Program-made: the position numbers and the translations under genes
Assembly (NCBI GenBank): GCA_022749755.1
Contig: CM040443.1
Location: forward strand, 9,769,744-9,833,743
Length of the DNA: 64,000 nucleotides
Source of the DNA: Azadirachta indica
Taxonomy: Eukaryota > Streptophyta > Magnoliopsida > Sapindales > Meliaceae
Direction: 5' to 3'
Shown here: positions 22,928-37,581 of the stretch, in pieces
Numbering within the stretch: position 1 is the first letter of the stretch
Layout of the letters: each line of letters starts with the position of its first letter
The notes under the pieces: generated by a model
Database searches by the model: none
The model's input: the letters and a program-made list of their open reading frames with translations, nothing else
What the model was told of the DNA's origin: nothing

Positions 22928-24722
22928 ATTGACCTCTGTGTTGCTGTAAATCTCTGTGAAACTTCTGCCATTCCTAGGAAATGAAAAAGAATTTCCTACT
23001 TCAAAACAAGTTACAAAAAGGAAAAGCTATCCATGACTTAACTATAGGTTTAAGCGATAATTTTTAGCTGGCTACTGTTGGATGATATTTCATGAGACAC
23101 TTGAGGGAGTCCGGTGATGATAGCAAAATCTTAGAAGGGAGAGTTTGGTTCCATTTTACAAAAATAGTTTTTTTATGTTTCTGAAAACAAAAAATAATTA
23201 AAAACGTGTTTGGGACATTACTTTTACAAACCTCATTTTTCAAAACAAAAAAAACGACTTCTTAAAACTTATAATGTAAAAACCAAAAAAACGAATATAT
23301 ATTGTTTTTAGTATTTTACAAAATACAGTTTAGAAACAATAAAAATAAGTTGCAATCCACCTTAACTCAATTTTGAATAAATTATTTTATAAAACAATTG
23401 GTGACACACCACCCTCACATGTCCATGGCCCATTTTATCATCACTTTTGATAATATTTTTTTTTAAAAAATAAAAAATTGTGTTTTTCAAAAGAAATATT
23501 AAACAAATTTTTGCGGATTTTCATTTCAAAATATTACTAATGAATATTATTAAACACACTTTCTTCTATTCTTAATATATATATATATATATATGTAAAT
23601 GTAAATGTATATGTATGTATGCATGCAAATAAGGACATTTTCGATTATCCCCCTTTTTGAAAGGACCATTTTAGAAACAGTACCACAAGCAGCCTTAAAT
23701 TCTTGTGGCCAGACTAGGTCACTAAAATAGTGGCTTATCAGATTTTCGAAATCGCTCTTAGGCCATCATAATTACTACATGCAGTCATGATAAGCGGGTC
23801 CAAATGTTGATATCTGTGTTCTTTAAAAAATTCTTTTAGACAAATAAAAAAAAAAAAACTCTGCCTTTTTAATGGTTTGGAATGTTTTAATAAATTGATG
23901 TCAAATTGTCAATTTTAGATCGGTAAACTTGAAAAAAAAAAATCATTTTAGCACTCATATTATTTATTTCTCTTGTTTTACGTCACTACTTAGAGAAGCT
24001 TAGGAACTAAGAAATAAAAATAAAAATCATAGATAAATAATAATTTGACGTGGGAAAATTTTACTTATGAAATAAAACGACGGATATTTTTAATTCCATC
24101 CAAAATGAAGTTGAGTTTATCTATTTTGTTTTCTTTAACATAGAAGGTATGTATGTGGCTAACCATCGACAATTGACTGACTATTGTGGCTTAATCTTTT
24201 AAAATATTAGCAAGTAAATGTCGTTGGCCTTTTCATAAAATATGAGTAGGTCCAGTGTGGAATCTCTCACAGAGCAACGATCCAATAGAGGTCAATTTTG
24301 TGATAGTTTTGACAGGACGGTCCAGACTCATTAATAAGCTGCCACGTATACAGATAAGCCGCGTGAGCTCAAGAGAGAAGAGGAGCCAGAGCGAGTCCTC
24401 TGAAATCACGACAAGTATATATACAGGTATTTAATATTAATACACTCGTTTATATTAATATCACAACATAACAGAAGTTTAAGTCATTGTGTAGCTCACT
24501 GTAACAAACTTCTTCATAATAATATATTGAAGACAAAACTTATACATAATTAATTACCTTTAGACATTCAAGTCAACCTAAACAAGAGCCCTACGCATTT
24601 TGATGAACTCTCACAACAGAAGAAATCAAGGCCAAGTAGCCTAGAAAAAATTATGTAAACAAAACAAGTAAATATAGCTATAGGAATACACACCAACTTT
24701 AAACACTCCCTGTAACAAATTT
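22928..24722. other. Spacer between convergent MTOPVIB and galactinol synthase
   Basis: This 1.8 kb should hold the 3' untranslated regions of two convergent genes. The middle, about 23140-24250, is AT-rich with many A or T runs and a TA tract near 23577-23594. No frame, RNA gene or transposon end was recognised. Confidence 0.45.
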
Positions 24723-26363
24723 TCAAGCAGCAGAGGGAGCAGGAATATAAGAAATGGCAGGCTCGGGCATGGAAGCCATGATCGGCGGCCTTGCAAATGT
24801 TTCTTCCTCTGGGGCACTAGGGTTTTGATCTGCATGAAAATCAAGTGATTCATCATTGTATATATCCCACCATTTTGCCACTAACATCTTAATGTCCTCT
24901 CTATCCATGTTAGTTTCCTTGCCAGTGTACCTCCATGGCTTTGATCCCTATTTAACAGATGAAAAAATGGAGGTTAAGCGAAGAGAACTAAAAAAATTAA
25001 GTATAAAAATTAGCTCAACTAATGAATTAAAAATTGATAAAGTTGAAGGCAAATTAAAGAATACTTACAGCGGCACAATAGTGAACCACCTTGACTTTAT
25101 CAAGCTCCACGTTCTCTGGGTGTCGCCATAACATAGCTAGAACCAAGTTGTACACCGGTGGGATGGGTTTGTACGTCTTTTGAAAGAACATATTCAAGAA
25201 ATCCTGTCATATTGCATTAAAAAAATGTAAAAGAAGATTTAGAAATAGTAAATATTCGATCGTAAATTATTTGTAGCACTTTGATTTTCTTTTTGTGAAG
25301 CTTGTGACTTTTAACTTTCACTGTTTATCCTTAATTTTGCTAGATTTACGGATACAGGGTAAAACGATGATACTTACTTTATTTCTAAGCACTATCACGT
25401 CAAATATCCTAGATTATTATTATCATAATAATAAATTAAACAGTAAACTCACTTGCTCAGCAAATGGTGTTGGTGGGGTAATCTTGACTTCGTCGAGAAG
25501 GTTCTCGTAAGTTAAACGGCTAGGCTCAAACACAAACATCCCGGCGTTGAAATACAAAGGAGGAGGAGATCCCATCTCAGCCGGCCATGTAACTTTATCC
25601 GGGCACTGCTGGCAATACCCAACAGCGTATTGTGGCGAGTGGCTCCATGTTTTCTCGCAAAAGCAGTCCATTACAGCATAGAAGAACCCGTCTGCTGTGT
25701 CGAACAGATGGTCTATATTCTCGAACACTTGAATATCTGCATCCAGGTAAATCATCTTGCTGTATTCCTCAAACTGCAAACATACAAAGGCATGTTAATT
25801 TAGTATGTAGATATATATACATGCATAGAAAGCTTAGCATAATTTTGAGGAACGTGCATGTCAGACCAATCATTAATGTCCACATGTATCAATATATATA
25901 TATATATATATACATCTGGCAAATTTAGGTTTTACATATGAATCAGCCAATTGGTTAATTTTTACATAGTATTGCTTATCCATAGTTCCCAAAAATAAAT
26001 TATAGAAAGATACTGTATAATACTTACATTCCATATCCGGAGCTTAGAGTAGTTGATAACATAGTAGGCCATGGCAAATTGAATCTGGTTCTCTGGTGGA
26101 TAAATTGGTTCGATCTCGCAAACTATGCAACCCTGAGACCTTAAAATCTCACGGTGTTCCTCAGGCACATCGGGCAAAATCGCAACCACAAGAGGGTATA
26201 CACTCTTGACCTTACGCAAACCCTTAGCCAAACCAACCACCCCTTTAACGTAGTCACCATTACCGGCTAAAAATGTTACGTATGCCCTTTTAGAATAGCC
26301 AGTGTTAAGACTGGAAATCTTGCCGGATCGTGAAAAGACATCTACGGGCACTTCAGGGGCCAT
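24723..26363 (-). CDS. GOLS: Galactinol synthase
   Basis: A GT8-family enzyme that moves galactose from UDP-galactose to myo-inositol, making galactinol for raffinose-family sugars, usually in the cytosol and often stress-induced (family knowledge). Four coding exons, 26028-26363, 25453-25773, 25069-25203 and 24723-24947, all phase 0, give 338 residues, the usual family length. Landmarks are RAYVTFLAGNGDYVKGVVGL (26-45), the DXD metal site in KMIYLDADIQVFENIDHL, YFNAGMFVFEP, the HYCAAGSKPW motif near 260, and the C-terminal APSAA pentapeptide typical of galactinol synthases. The ATG at 26363 starts MAPEVP; in-frame sequence upstream has only non-ATG codons. I cannot assign it to a particular paralogue. 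Confidence 0.95.
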
Positions 26364-26513
26364 TGAAGTTGATGATTTTGTGAGACTCTTGAATGAAGGT
26401 AGAGAAAGCTTAGAAGATTGGTGTCTAGGAGTGTTCGGAAAGTAAACCAGCAACACTTAGGATGCCACCTTACTAACCTTTGTTCCTGAGGTAACAATGT
26501 CACACTTGGCTTC

Positions 26514-26522
26514 CTTAAATAG
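26514..26522 (-). promoter_or_regulatory. Candidate TATA box of galactinol synthase
   Basis: TATTTAAG on the minus strand, about 150 bp upstream of the start codon. Spacing suits a leader of about 120 bp. No clear stress element (heat shock or DRE core) was identified by eye. Confidence 0.4.
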
Positions 26523-26946
26523 ACAGCCTAAATGGAAGCTAAATGAAATCTAAATGAAATTCAAATGCAACCTCATGTCCTTTTCATGTTTTTAAAATAT
26601 TTGGTGTTCAAATGCAGGTCGGTATAATTTTGATATAGATTAATTATAGATAGCACATATAAATAAAATAAGAAAAAGAAAACGAATGAACATCATTTAT
26701 TCCACAATCCATCACTCATCATCTAGCCTCATCATCTAAAATGGACGGTTAAGATTGGATTGGCTGTGTTCATAGTCAGTTGGAACTTGGAAGATAGATA
26801 GATAGATGCCATTATATGTGTGCATTTTCCTATTTATATACTTATATACTGTAGAGGAAGAGTAAAGGCATCAAGTGGGAGTCATTTTCCGCCTTTGTGT
26901 AAAACATGAAGAAGAAAGGTAGGAATATCTGTGGGTTTGAAATGGA

Positions 26947-26949
<3 letters not shown>

Positions 26950-26984
<35 letters not shown>
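26950..26984. repeat. (TA)n microsatellite
   Basis: A TA run with one interruption (tatgtatata) upstream of galactinol synthase. Confidence 0.9.
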
Positions 26985-28822
26985 GGTCACTTCCGTGGGC
27001 CTTTGGAACTGAAACTACGAGATGCTGCAAATCATAAATATTTAGAGAAAAGTCCAATAAATGAATTAAGTTGATATATGTATATATATGTTCGGTTTCT
27101 ATAGCCAAATATTCATGATAGAATATTTCTTATTCACTCATTTAGTTAGTTGTATTTGATCACTAGCTATTCAATTTATAATATTTGTAAATTAAAAATT
27201 AGAGCACATGATTAATTCAAAACATATATACATATATATTCTTTCGCATAGAATCGATCTTGTTAAACATATTTACAAAATGTATAGACATCGAAAAAGA
27301 AGAGAAGAAAAAAATAAGCATTTAAAATGTGCATGCAGTAATTAATTAATGGTATTTTAATTAGGAAATTAAAAAGCATAAAAACAGAAGATTAATTAAG
27401 AACTAGCTAGGATCATGGCTAATTAGGCGACAACATTTTGTAGCCATATCTGCACAATGTGGAGGACAAATTAAGAAAGCAAGATTCCCAACCCTTTAAA
27501 GGTGATATGGTGTGAAAAATTGGTACATCTTACAAAGTAACAACGATGATGACTCCTCCAAACTTTAAAAAGCTATTTATACCACTGCCACACCTACAAC
27601 ATTTAAGTTTCATATCTACTTTCTAATGCAGAATTTGTGTAATTTAGCGTTAATTTAAGCTATATTCAGCCTTCGTTTTGTTTTAAATCAACATTGAATT
27701 GTGCTAAAATCAACCTACTAATTTAAGATTAGTAACTTAAAAATACATACGTTAAACAACGAAGTGCAGTGGTTATGAAAGTAACAATTGCTTTGGAAAG
27801 AAGCATTATTGAGTTATATATTCATGGTGAAATGGAATAAAATTAGTATTAGCTTTATCGGTTTTTAATGTTCTTCTCCTTCTTTTTACTTTTCGGCTTT
27901 TACTGTAGAATTATACCACTTGGCCGTTTATACAGACACTCAATAGCATCGCCTTTGGATGTGAATGCTTTAATTTGGGCTCCACGGCATCCATTCCATA
28001 TATCTCTGTGGTTTTTTTTTTAAAATCTTTTTTAATCCTTTTCCTTTAAATTTTTGCAGAGCTAATTCACATTTTATATAGAGATTCCCTAAAATACTGC
28101 CACAATTCTAAACTAATCAAGTTTCTAATCAGGCTTGTGAGTTATTTCTTAAATTCCAGATTAAATCATATGATATCTTTTTCCTTTAATTTCATTTTGA
28201 TAATACATAGTCAAAAAAAAAAAAAAAATTCGGCTCTCTGTGATGAGCTCTTGAATAAATCTATGCATATCTAATACAAAATATAATAGAAGAAAATGTT
28301 GAATGGGAACGTTTCCACACATTAATTATTCATATATACAGTCTCCAAATTGGGAACTGCCAAATTGATAAAGACGGTGCAACGAATGATGCAAATATAA
28401 ATTGCTAAAATATATACTTTGCATATTTAATTAGCTTGCTTGGGTCAAAACTAATATATAATGTAAAATATGATAAATGCTTAAAATAATAATGGAAAAG
28501 TAGTAGTTGTCTATAATAATGTAATTAGTGTCGTTGAATGTTATTGGCATTAGGTTAACAATTTAGGATATTTTAATCAAAAGTTTCTATCGTGATCAAA
28601 AATGTCTTTTTTTAAAAAATGCAGTCAGTTAACTTCACCTTCATTCAAGATAATTAATGAGATAAATGAACCTCGAAGATTATTTAAAATTTGCTATAGA
28701 TAAACATGACTAATTTTAATAAATTATTTTGTCAAATAAAGAATGAATTTTGAGGTTGAAATAATTAACATGGTAAGAAAAGTTACATGTTTTTAATGAG
28801 GAAATCAGCCATGATGTTGATG

Positions 28823-28854
<32 letters not shown>
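28823..28854. repeat. (TA)n microsatellite
   Basis: A TA run interrupted once by an extra A. Several small apparent frames here only encode Tyr-Ile repeats from this tract. Confidence 0.9.
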
Positions 28855-29734
28855 GCTGTGTGTGTAGAAAATAAAAACAAAATGTTGCAAGAAAGCAACT
28901 TGCTTATCAGTTCTCCCATGGGTATGTATATTTAAATTAATTAATGCCATTAGATTATGTATATTTGATAGAGCGTGAATCATGATGTGGCCTACCACAC
29001 CAGATCTTTTAAGTCACTCCCAAACAGGGCAAAATCAAGTATATGTATATAGGACCCCTCAACATTAATGAGGAATAAACAAATGACAAAAAGTATAACT
29101 TAATTTCTACCAGAAATATCTCGTTCCTTGAACATCACATTATCAAATATCAGAGCGTCCAACTACGAGCTTTTCTCAGGATAACCTCAAAGTCAAAGCC
29201 ATGAATCAAAGATAAAATCTCAGCTGATAATAAAGAGAACCTACATATAAACTATTGAGAATAATTAAATTAATTGACCAAATTTTGATGTTGATCATCG
29301 CGGAGTTCTAACAATTACCGCCCTTGTAGGTTGAGGACTTTGTATTAAGATTGTATTTTTATTATGTCCTTATTTATAACCAATTCCATTGACATGAGAT
29401 TCTGCTCCTGCTCCTAAATTGCCTCCTACTTTCTGAGGAGCAACCTCCTGAATTTCTATAGATGACACGGAATTGAATGAGCAGGAGGCATTTGGGTTGC
29501 CTGAAGTCATTTTCCGCGCACTTACAGAACTTTTGGGAATGAAGGGAGCACTGGAAGACGACTTTAGCGGGAAACTTACAAGCCACATTATGGTAGGATA
29601 TAATATCACTCAGTTTTGTAACGTGGGACCAAATACCGCTCAGTCGTAGAGTAAGTTTCTGCCGATTGAATAAAAAGCATTTAAAGAAGATTAAGCTAGT
29701 TAAATCGTTGCACTTCCTATGATATTCTTTAGGG

Positions 29735-29760
29735 AAAAAAAAAAAAAAAAAAAAAAAAAA
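29735..29760 (+). repeat. Long A run
   Basis: Twenty-six consecutive A bases following 'tttaggg'. It lies about 100 bp after the end of a short coding-like island at 29400-29650, so a retroposed origin is possible but unproven. Confidence 0.8.
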
Positions 29761-30032
29761 CAGCTTCTTATCTTATGATACAGTTCATAGTTATGAATCT
29801 TTCGTAATCGTTTGCTCAAGGCCTACTTTAAAATGGGAATTTCTTAAGTTCATCAACAAAGTTAAAAAAGTTGGGCGGTGAAACTTTGATGAAGCTAAGA
29901 ATCTTCCAACTTTAATGTTATGTGGTAACTATGATCCGATGAAGATTTTGTTCATTGAGTATCGAAGAGGACACCCAATCAATCAAATCGCACGTAGAGT
30001 TTTCCCAATTTGATATCAGGTGGTATTAGAAC

Positions 30033-30063
<31 letters not shown>
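30033..30063. repeat. (GTA)n microsatellite
   Basis: About ten GTA triplets in tandem, the only trinucleotide run of this motif in the window. Confidence 0.9.
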
Positions 30064-30869
30064 GATAAAGGATTGTATAGTCTCTAATACTACGAAATTA
30101 AGCTGAGGCTGAGAGTTCTATTATAAGTCGTGGTGTTCCTGGTCCAGACAGATAGAGATTGGCAAAGCGTGGATCGATGGATCCATCTAACTTGCTAAGA
30201 GCCACAGGTGGAGAATAAACCTCTTCCTTCGAATAACATACATATAGATATTGGTAGTACTAGTATTTTAAAAAAACAGCGTCATCCATCTAACGCGCTT
30301 CCAAGGGTTTGGAATTCGTGGACCTAAATAACTATGGTCCATGCTCGTTTCATTGTCTTCGTCATTTTAATTCCTACCTTTAAAATAATTTATCACTTAT
30401 TTACATCATCGATTTCATTTCCTATTATATGAATCATATATGCAAAAGTTTGGATTAAGAATTGGTAGTGCTAGTATTTGAAAAAGCAGCGTGAACGATT
30501 TTACAAGCAAACATAAATTAGAAAAATGAAGAAAATGGTCTTAATCGTTGTTCTTAAGCGTGGATGCTTCGGTGGTGCAACGCTCTTAATTTTCTTTCTA
30601 TCATTACGTTGACCTAAACAACTGAGTAGTATTTTGATTTGTTTGGTTCTGCTCCGAAGTGAAGTGAAGGAAAGGGTGGTCCCAATTGCCAAAGCATGCA
30701 CAGAGATTGAGATTGAAATTAAAGAAGAAGGTGACAGAGAGAGAAACAGGGACTTGAAGTGGGGAGAAGCCGCTAGCTCTTCAATAGGAGCCTCCTTTAA
30801 TTTACTTCCTTTAAAGTCATGGGTTGGTGGTCTCGATTGGTAAGATACGATACATACAAAAACTGAAGA

Positions 30870-31181
30870 TGTGTGTACGAAACAAAGAACGGAGGCTCAG
30901 CCTCTCAATCTTACCACCGAATAGGTTGTGATGCATTTTCTCTATGGAATATAGTCCTCCCAATATACAAAGTCCGGGCCTTGCCTCGTTGTCTTCCGGG
31001 ACCAAGGCAAGCAAATTATTCTTGCCCCAACTTGCTCGCTGAAAAGCACTTCTCCGAGGTTAAGCAGGGACTCGCGTCTGCCGTATGGTGTAGAAACCAG
31101 CCTGCCTATAGCCTTCCCCTTCACGACCACCGTTTTGAACATAGAATCATATGTGGGATCATTTATAATTAAATACGTCAT
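30870..31181 (-). other. GC-richer island with an open frame, unidentified
   Basis: This segment is visibly richer in G and C than its surroundings. On the minus strand a frame of about 79 codons (31181-30942) reads GKAIGRLVSTPYGRRESLLN and LPWSRKTTRQGPDFVYW before a stop; it has no plausible ATG, promoter or splice context. The plus strand is also open for about 100 codons. Possible explanations are a decayed gene fragment or organelle DNA inserted in the nucleus. I do not recognise a family. Confidence 0.3.
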
Positions 31182-32809
31182 GGTTTTCAGCCTATTTCAG
31201 TTGTAGGCCGCAATTTAGTTCTCTCAAGTAAAAAAGTGCTCATGATCTGCTCAATATAGATCCGAGTCAGGAAAGTTAATTTAGAGACCCGAATGATTCC
31301 CTGGAAGAGCAGCTTTTAAACTCCACATGACAGACAACCACAACACTTTCTTTCCGACGACAACAACATAACGAAAAGACCAGTTAGCTAACCTGTATTT
31401 TATTTGCGGGAGAATCTCAACCTGCAGAGACTCTTGGGCCTTCCAAGAGAACATCATGTTAACGCTAATGAGACACCCAACAAAGAAAAACTCAAAACTG
31501 ACAAACAAACTAATAAACAGGTAGGTAAGGTAGTCCAATTTCCTACGCCGCTAGCTCATGTTGTCTCTAACCTAGCAGTGGAAACATTTTCCATCTTCAG
31601 CACTAGACCATCGAGATCAACTACAACAAAACCAATTTCAGCAATTTCATATGATCAACTGCAAAATACTTTCCATCAATTGACAAGGACATCAGTTCCT
31701 AGTAGCAATAGCTCATGGCTGCAAATTATCAATTAAAATAAGCTCTTTAAATTTTTTTCTCCTCTTTTTCAAAGAAACTTTTTTAACAGTTAACACAAGC
31801 ATTCCAAAATTGCCATATTAGTAGTCCAGATTTTACGAAAAATAAAAAAATCATATTTATACAAAACGAGGATAACAACTATTTTGAATTAAAAATGACC
31901 GTATAAAATGAGTGAACATTCTAGTCTCTCACAAAAGAGCGATTTCTTTCGCCTAAGTATTCATCTATGATATTTTCATTTAAATAAGGGCAAGAGAGCT
32001 GTCGTAAAACTTTTTGTAAGAATAATTACTTTCAATTGACTATCCATAGCTTTTTCGTTTAAATAGGGGCAAGAGAACTCTTCAAAAAAATGGTAGTTCA
32101 ATTCAATGTTATCTAAAGGTAAATGGGATCTAGAATATAGGTGCTGATTAAGTAAATCAATGAAGTCTTCGCCCCATTAAAATTACTAGCATAAGGGAGG
32201 ACCCCCTTCTAAATGAAAAAGAAACGAACATTGTTAGTTGAAATAATAGTGACAGTTCTGAGTTCCAGCAGTGTCGACCAAATGCCATTGATCCGGGCAG
32301 TTCAATGAAAGTATACTACGACTCTTAAGAATTGTGGCCAAAACATCTTACATAGAACATGCTTCGGCATCGCATCACTCCAAGGGGCAAGAATCTAAAA
32401 TGCAGAAGATTTTAACAGGTCAAAAAATACAAGAGTTTCCTATCCCCATCGAGTCTTAAGACCGCTTACTCAACAACAGGGCACCAAAGCAGAGATTGTT
32501 TCCTTTTTGGATGCCCCAGCAGCAATCACAGAACAGAAAGTAAAAAAACAATTTCAAGAAGCTGTTGTGCACCAGATTAGTACAGTTACAGATATAGGCA
32601 TCATATCTAAACCCAGCCAAAAGCTCGGAAGTACATGTATCCAACCATCCATTCTTCTATTACAATATAGTTGTAAAAGACCCTAAATCGAAAACAACAT
32701 AACAACCCAACTGTCTCAAACAAAAAGGTCAAAAGCATAAAGGACAAAAAAAATAGATAATATTCACCCCTCATCCAGAATTGCCAGTCCGCGAAAGATC
32801 TTAATTTCC

Positions 32810-35325
<2,516 letters not shown>

Positions 35326-35898
35326 CTAGCATCACATTAACATTATAATCAGTCAATAAATCTAACATTCATCAAAGAAAAACCAAAAGTACACCATATA
35401 TATATATATATATATATAATCAGGCGTCTGGTAGATTAATAACAAAAAAAAAACTCGTCATCCTATCCAAAAGAATAACCAGGTAACCAAAATAAAAATT
35501 CTGTAGGATCATCCCATTAGATCAATCAGATCCGGCGGTGAAATGAAAGACATCAACTAAAATACCAAGTTACCAAATTATTATCAACGAAATTCAATTC
35601 GCTAAGCTGCAGTGAGCTGATAAATGAAATAGATCTGAACGATTTGATGATGCGTTGCATAGATCAACGGAGAATCCGAACAATTCAATCATTAACCACC
35701 AATCTAATGTACCATGCCCAAAATCTGATCATAAATCATAACAGAACTCGAATATCACAGAATTTCAATAAACTAACCGCGTCACCTTGAACTGAAAATT
35801 ACAACAACATGCAAACCAAAGCCTTAAGGGCCAGCCAAGCAAAATCAATCCAAGAACCGAAAAGAGATTAGGAATTGAAAATAGCGATTTGAATTTAC
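35326..35898 (-). other. Leader intron of the ARF1 gene
   Basis: On the minus strand the CT-rich leader ends CTCTCTCAAG before GTAAATTC, and an acceptor TGATGCTAG lies 24 bp before the ATG. A TA microsatellite (35396-35419) sits inside. Leader introns are common in plant housekeeping genes. Boundaries are read from splice consensus only. Confidence 0.55.
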
Positions 35899-35980
35899 CT
35901 TGAGAGAACGAGAGAGAGAGTAGGGGAGATAGAAGCTTAACAACAACGCGAAATATGGGGTGACAAATGGGAAGCAGAGA

Positions 35981-35988
35981 GATTTATA
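35981..35988 (-). promoter_or_regulatory. TATA box of the ARF1 gene
   Basis: TATAAATC on the minus strand, about 35 bp upstream of the likely start of the CT-rich leader. Position fits the exon-intron reading of the leader. Confidence 0.55.
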
Positions 35989-37581
35989 AAGGAAAGAGCA
36001 GGGGCACCGGATTTGTTTGTAATAACGGAAATGCCCCCAGGTTGAGTGTAAATGTTAGATTGCGACCTACGCTATCAGTTCCAATCAGTCATTGCCACGT
36101 CACGTAGTACTAATACAGGGAGATCTGGGCGGGAATGCTGATGGTAGATTTATTGTAGCAAGCCAATTGATTAGCGCCACGTAATGGGAATATGTAACCA
36201 CTGTGACAAAAGGGGTCGTTGATGGTTCAAGTTCAAAGTCAATTCTTTGGAGAGGGGCAAAATTGAATGACGAGGAATACAGAGTAATTAAATGAAAAAG
36301 CACTCAACCATCAGTGATCAAACCTCAGAACGTACATTCAGATAACTTTCTTTTTTCAATTTCAAGAAAAGAGTCTGTATAAATTTTATAAATCGGTAAA
36401 TTACGGAAAAATTTTCGTTACATCGAAAGATTGAAGTGTTTTTTACTACTTACTTTATACAAGAGCGTGTAAAATCTGATAATTGAGTTTTGAATTTTAT
36501 TAATGAATATCTCATCTCTTTCCAACGCTATGTTGAGATACAATGTCTTTTTAGTCATGAAAAATTATTATGCACATTAATTTTAATAATATTTTTTTAT
36601 CTAGATATCAGATTTAAAATTTTTAAGAAGTTATAATTATATAGAGTATTATTGTTACTATTGTCACATAAATAAAAAAATTTTAAGGACAAAAAATGCT
36701 GTCACAGTATAACGGTGCGCGTTAGTTTTAAGGAATAAAATTTGTATATTAGAAATCAAATAACTTTAAAAATGTCACGTTAAGATAATATTTGAGATCT
36801 TAAAAGTACAACACCAATCCAGGCGCCCAATTTGTTATGGTCACAAACAAAATAGAATATTTGGGTTACTCTGACGCAACATTTTCACTTCCGGCTTCTG
36901 TTGGTTGGCACTATTTTGGAACTGCAAATTTGGTACCCTCTACCATGCTGGGTGGCTGCAAGGCATGAATCACGGCCGCAAAATGCCAAATTCTACGAAG
37001 ACCTAAAGCAATTATTTATTTTTTATGGAAGGCCCGAAGATCTTGTCATGACGCCAATCCTGAAGCTAAATTTTATGAAACAATTTTCATTCATGCTTCT
37101 TATTCTCAAAAGTTTTGCAACCACAAACGAAGCTGAAACAACAGAAAGAAACAAGAAAGTTGCATCATCTTTATGTTAACATCTGAAGACTGAATAAAAT
37201 TTATTTACAGACTGGTAATAAAATTACGCTACGTTAAGACATTTGGTAAACTATCTGCCAGTGTTCTATCTTAATGCACACTGAATGATGCAGCCAAAAT
37301 TAATTACATACAACCATTTACAACTCTGTTACTTTTCCTTTTCTGCCGACCAGATTTTACTTCTTTACAAAGTGTCTTCCATCCTTGAAACTGACTGACA
37401 ATCTGAAACGAGGAAAAAGTAAATTAATAGGAGAAAACTAGACTGCACGCCTGCACGTGCATCATGTCTAGAATAGAACTGGTTTTGAATATCGACTAAA
37501 GATCCAAACAGAAACAGAACCCACCCAACATTACCACGCTGTGTAAAAAGGCATAATAAACTCCCCAGTTCATTTCTGGGA
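35989..37581. other. Spacer between ARF1 and VPS34
   Basis: This holds the ARF1 upstream region and the VPS34 3' untranslated region (about 37200-37581). A plus-strand frame at 36901-37179 has no recognisable features and lies in sequence of coding-like composition; it is left unannotated. No other feature seen. Confidence 0.4.

Larger units (their letters stand above)
26523..32809. other. Long spacer upstream of galactinol synthase
   Basis: This 6.3 kb lies between the galactinol synthase promoter and the 3' end of ARF1. It is mostly AT-rich with TA microsatellites at 26950-26984 and 28823-28854, a 26-base A run at 29735-29760, and a GTA triplet run at 30033-30063. Two less AT-rich islands, near 29400-29650 and 30870-31180, have open frames but no family I recognise. 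Two short direct-repeat pairs are present. The right end, about 32460-32809, is probably the ARF1 3' untranslated region. Confidence 0.45.

Noticed and set aside
23140..23560. Similarity between AT-rich blocks at 23.2 kb and 45.4 kb
   Set aside because: Both are dominated by A and T runs; the resemblance looks compositional and I could not align a common element.
26364..26456. Longer galactinol synthase N-terminus
   Set aside because: It begins at TTG and lies in the probable leader; MAPEVP fits the family length.
31044..31070. 5S rRNA-like string (ctccgaggttaagcaggg)
   Set aside because: Only about 15 bases resemble the 5S internal region; the flanks do not match the rest of a 5S gene or a Cassandra-type element.
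36901..37179. Plus-strand frame of 92 codons downstream of VPS34
   Set aside because: No recognisable motifs, no promoter or intron signals, and it probably overlaps the VPS34 3' untranslated region.
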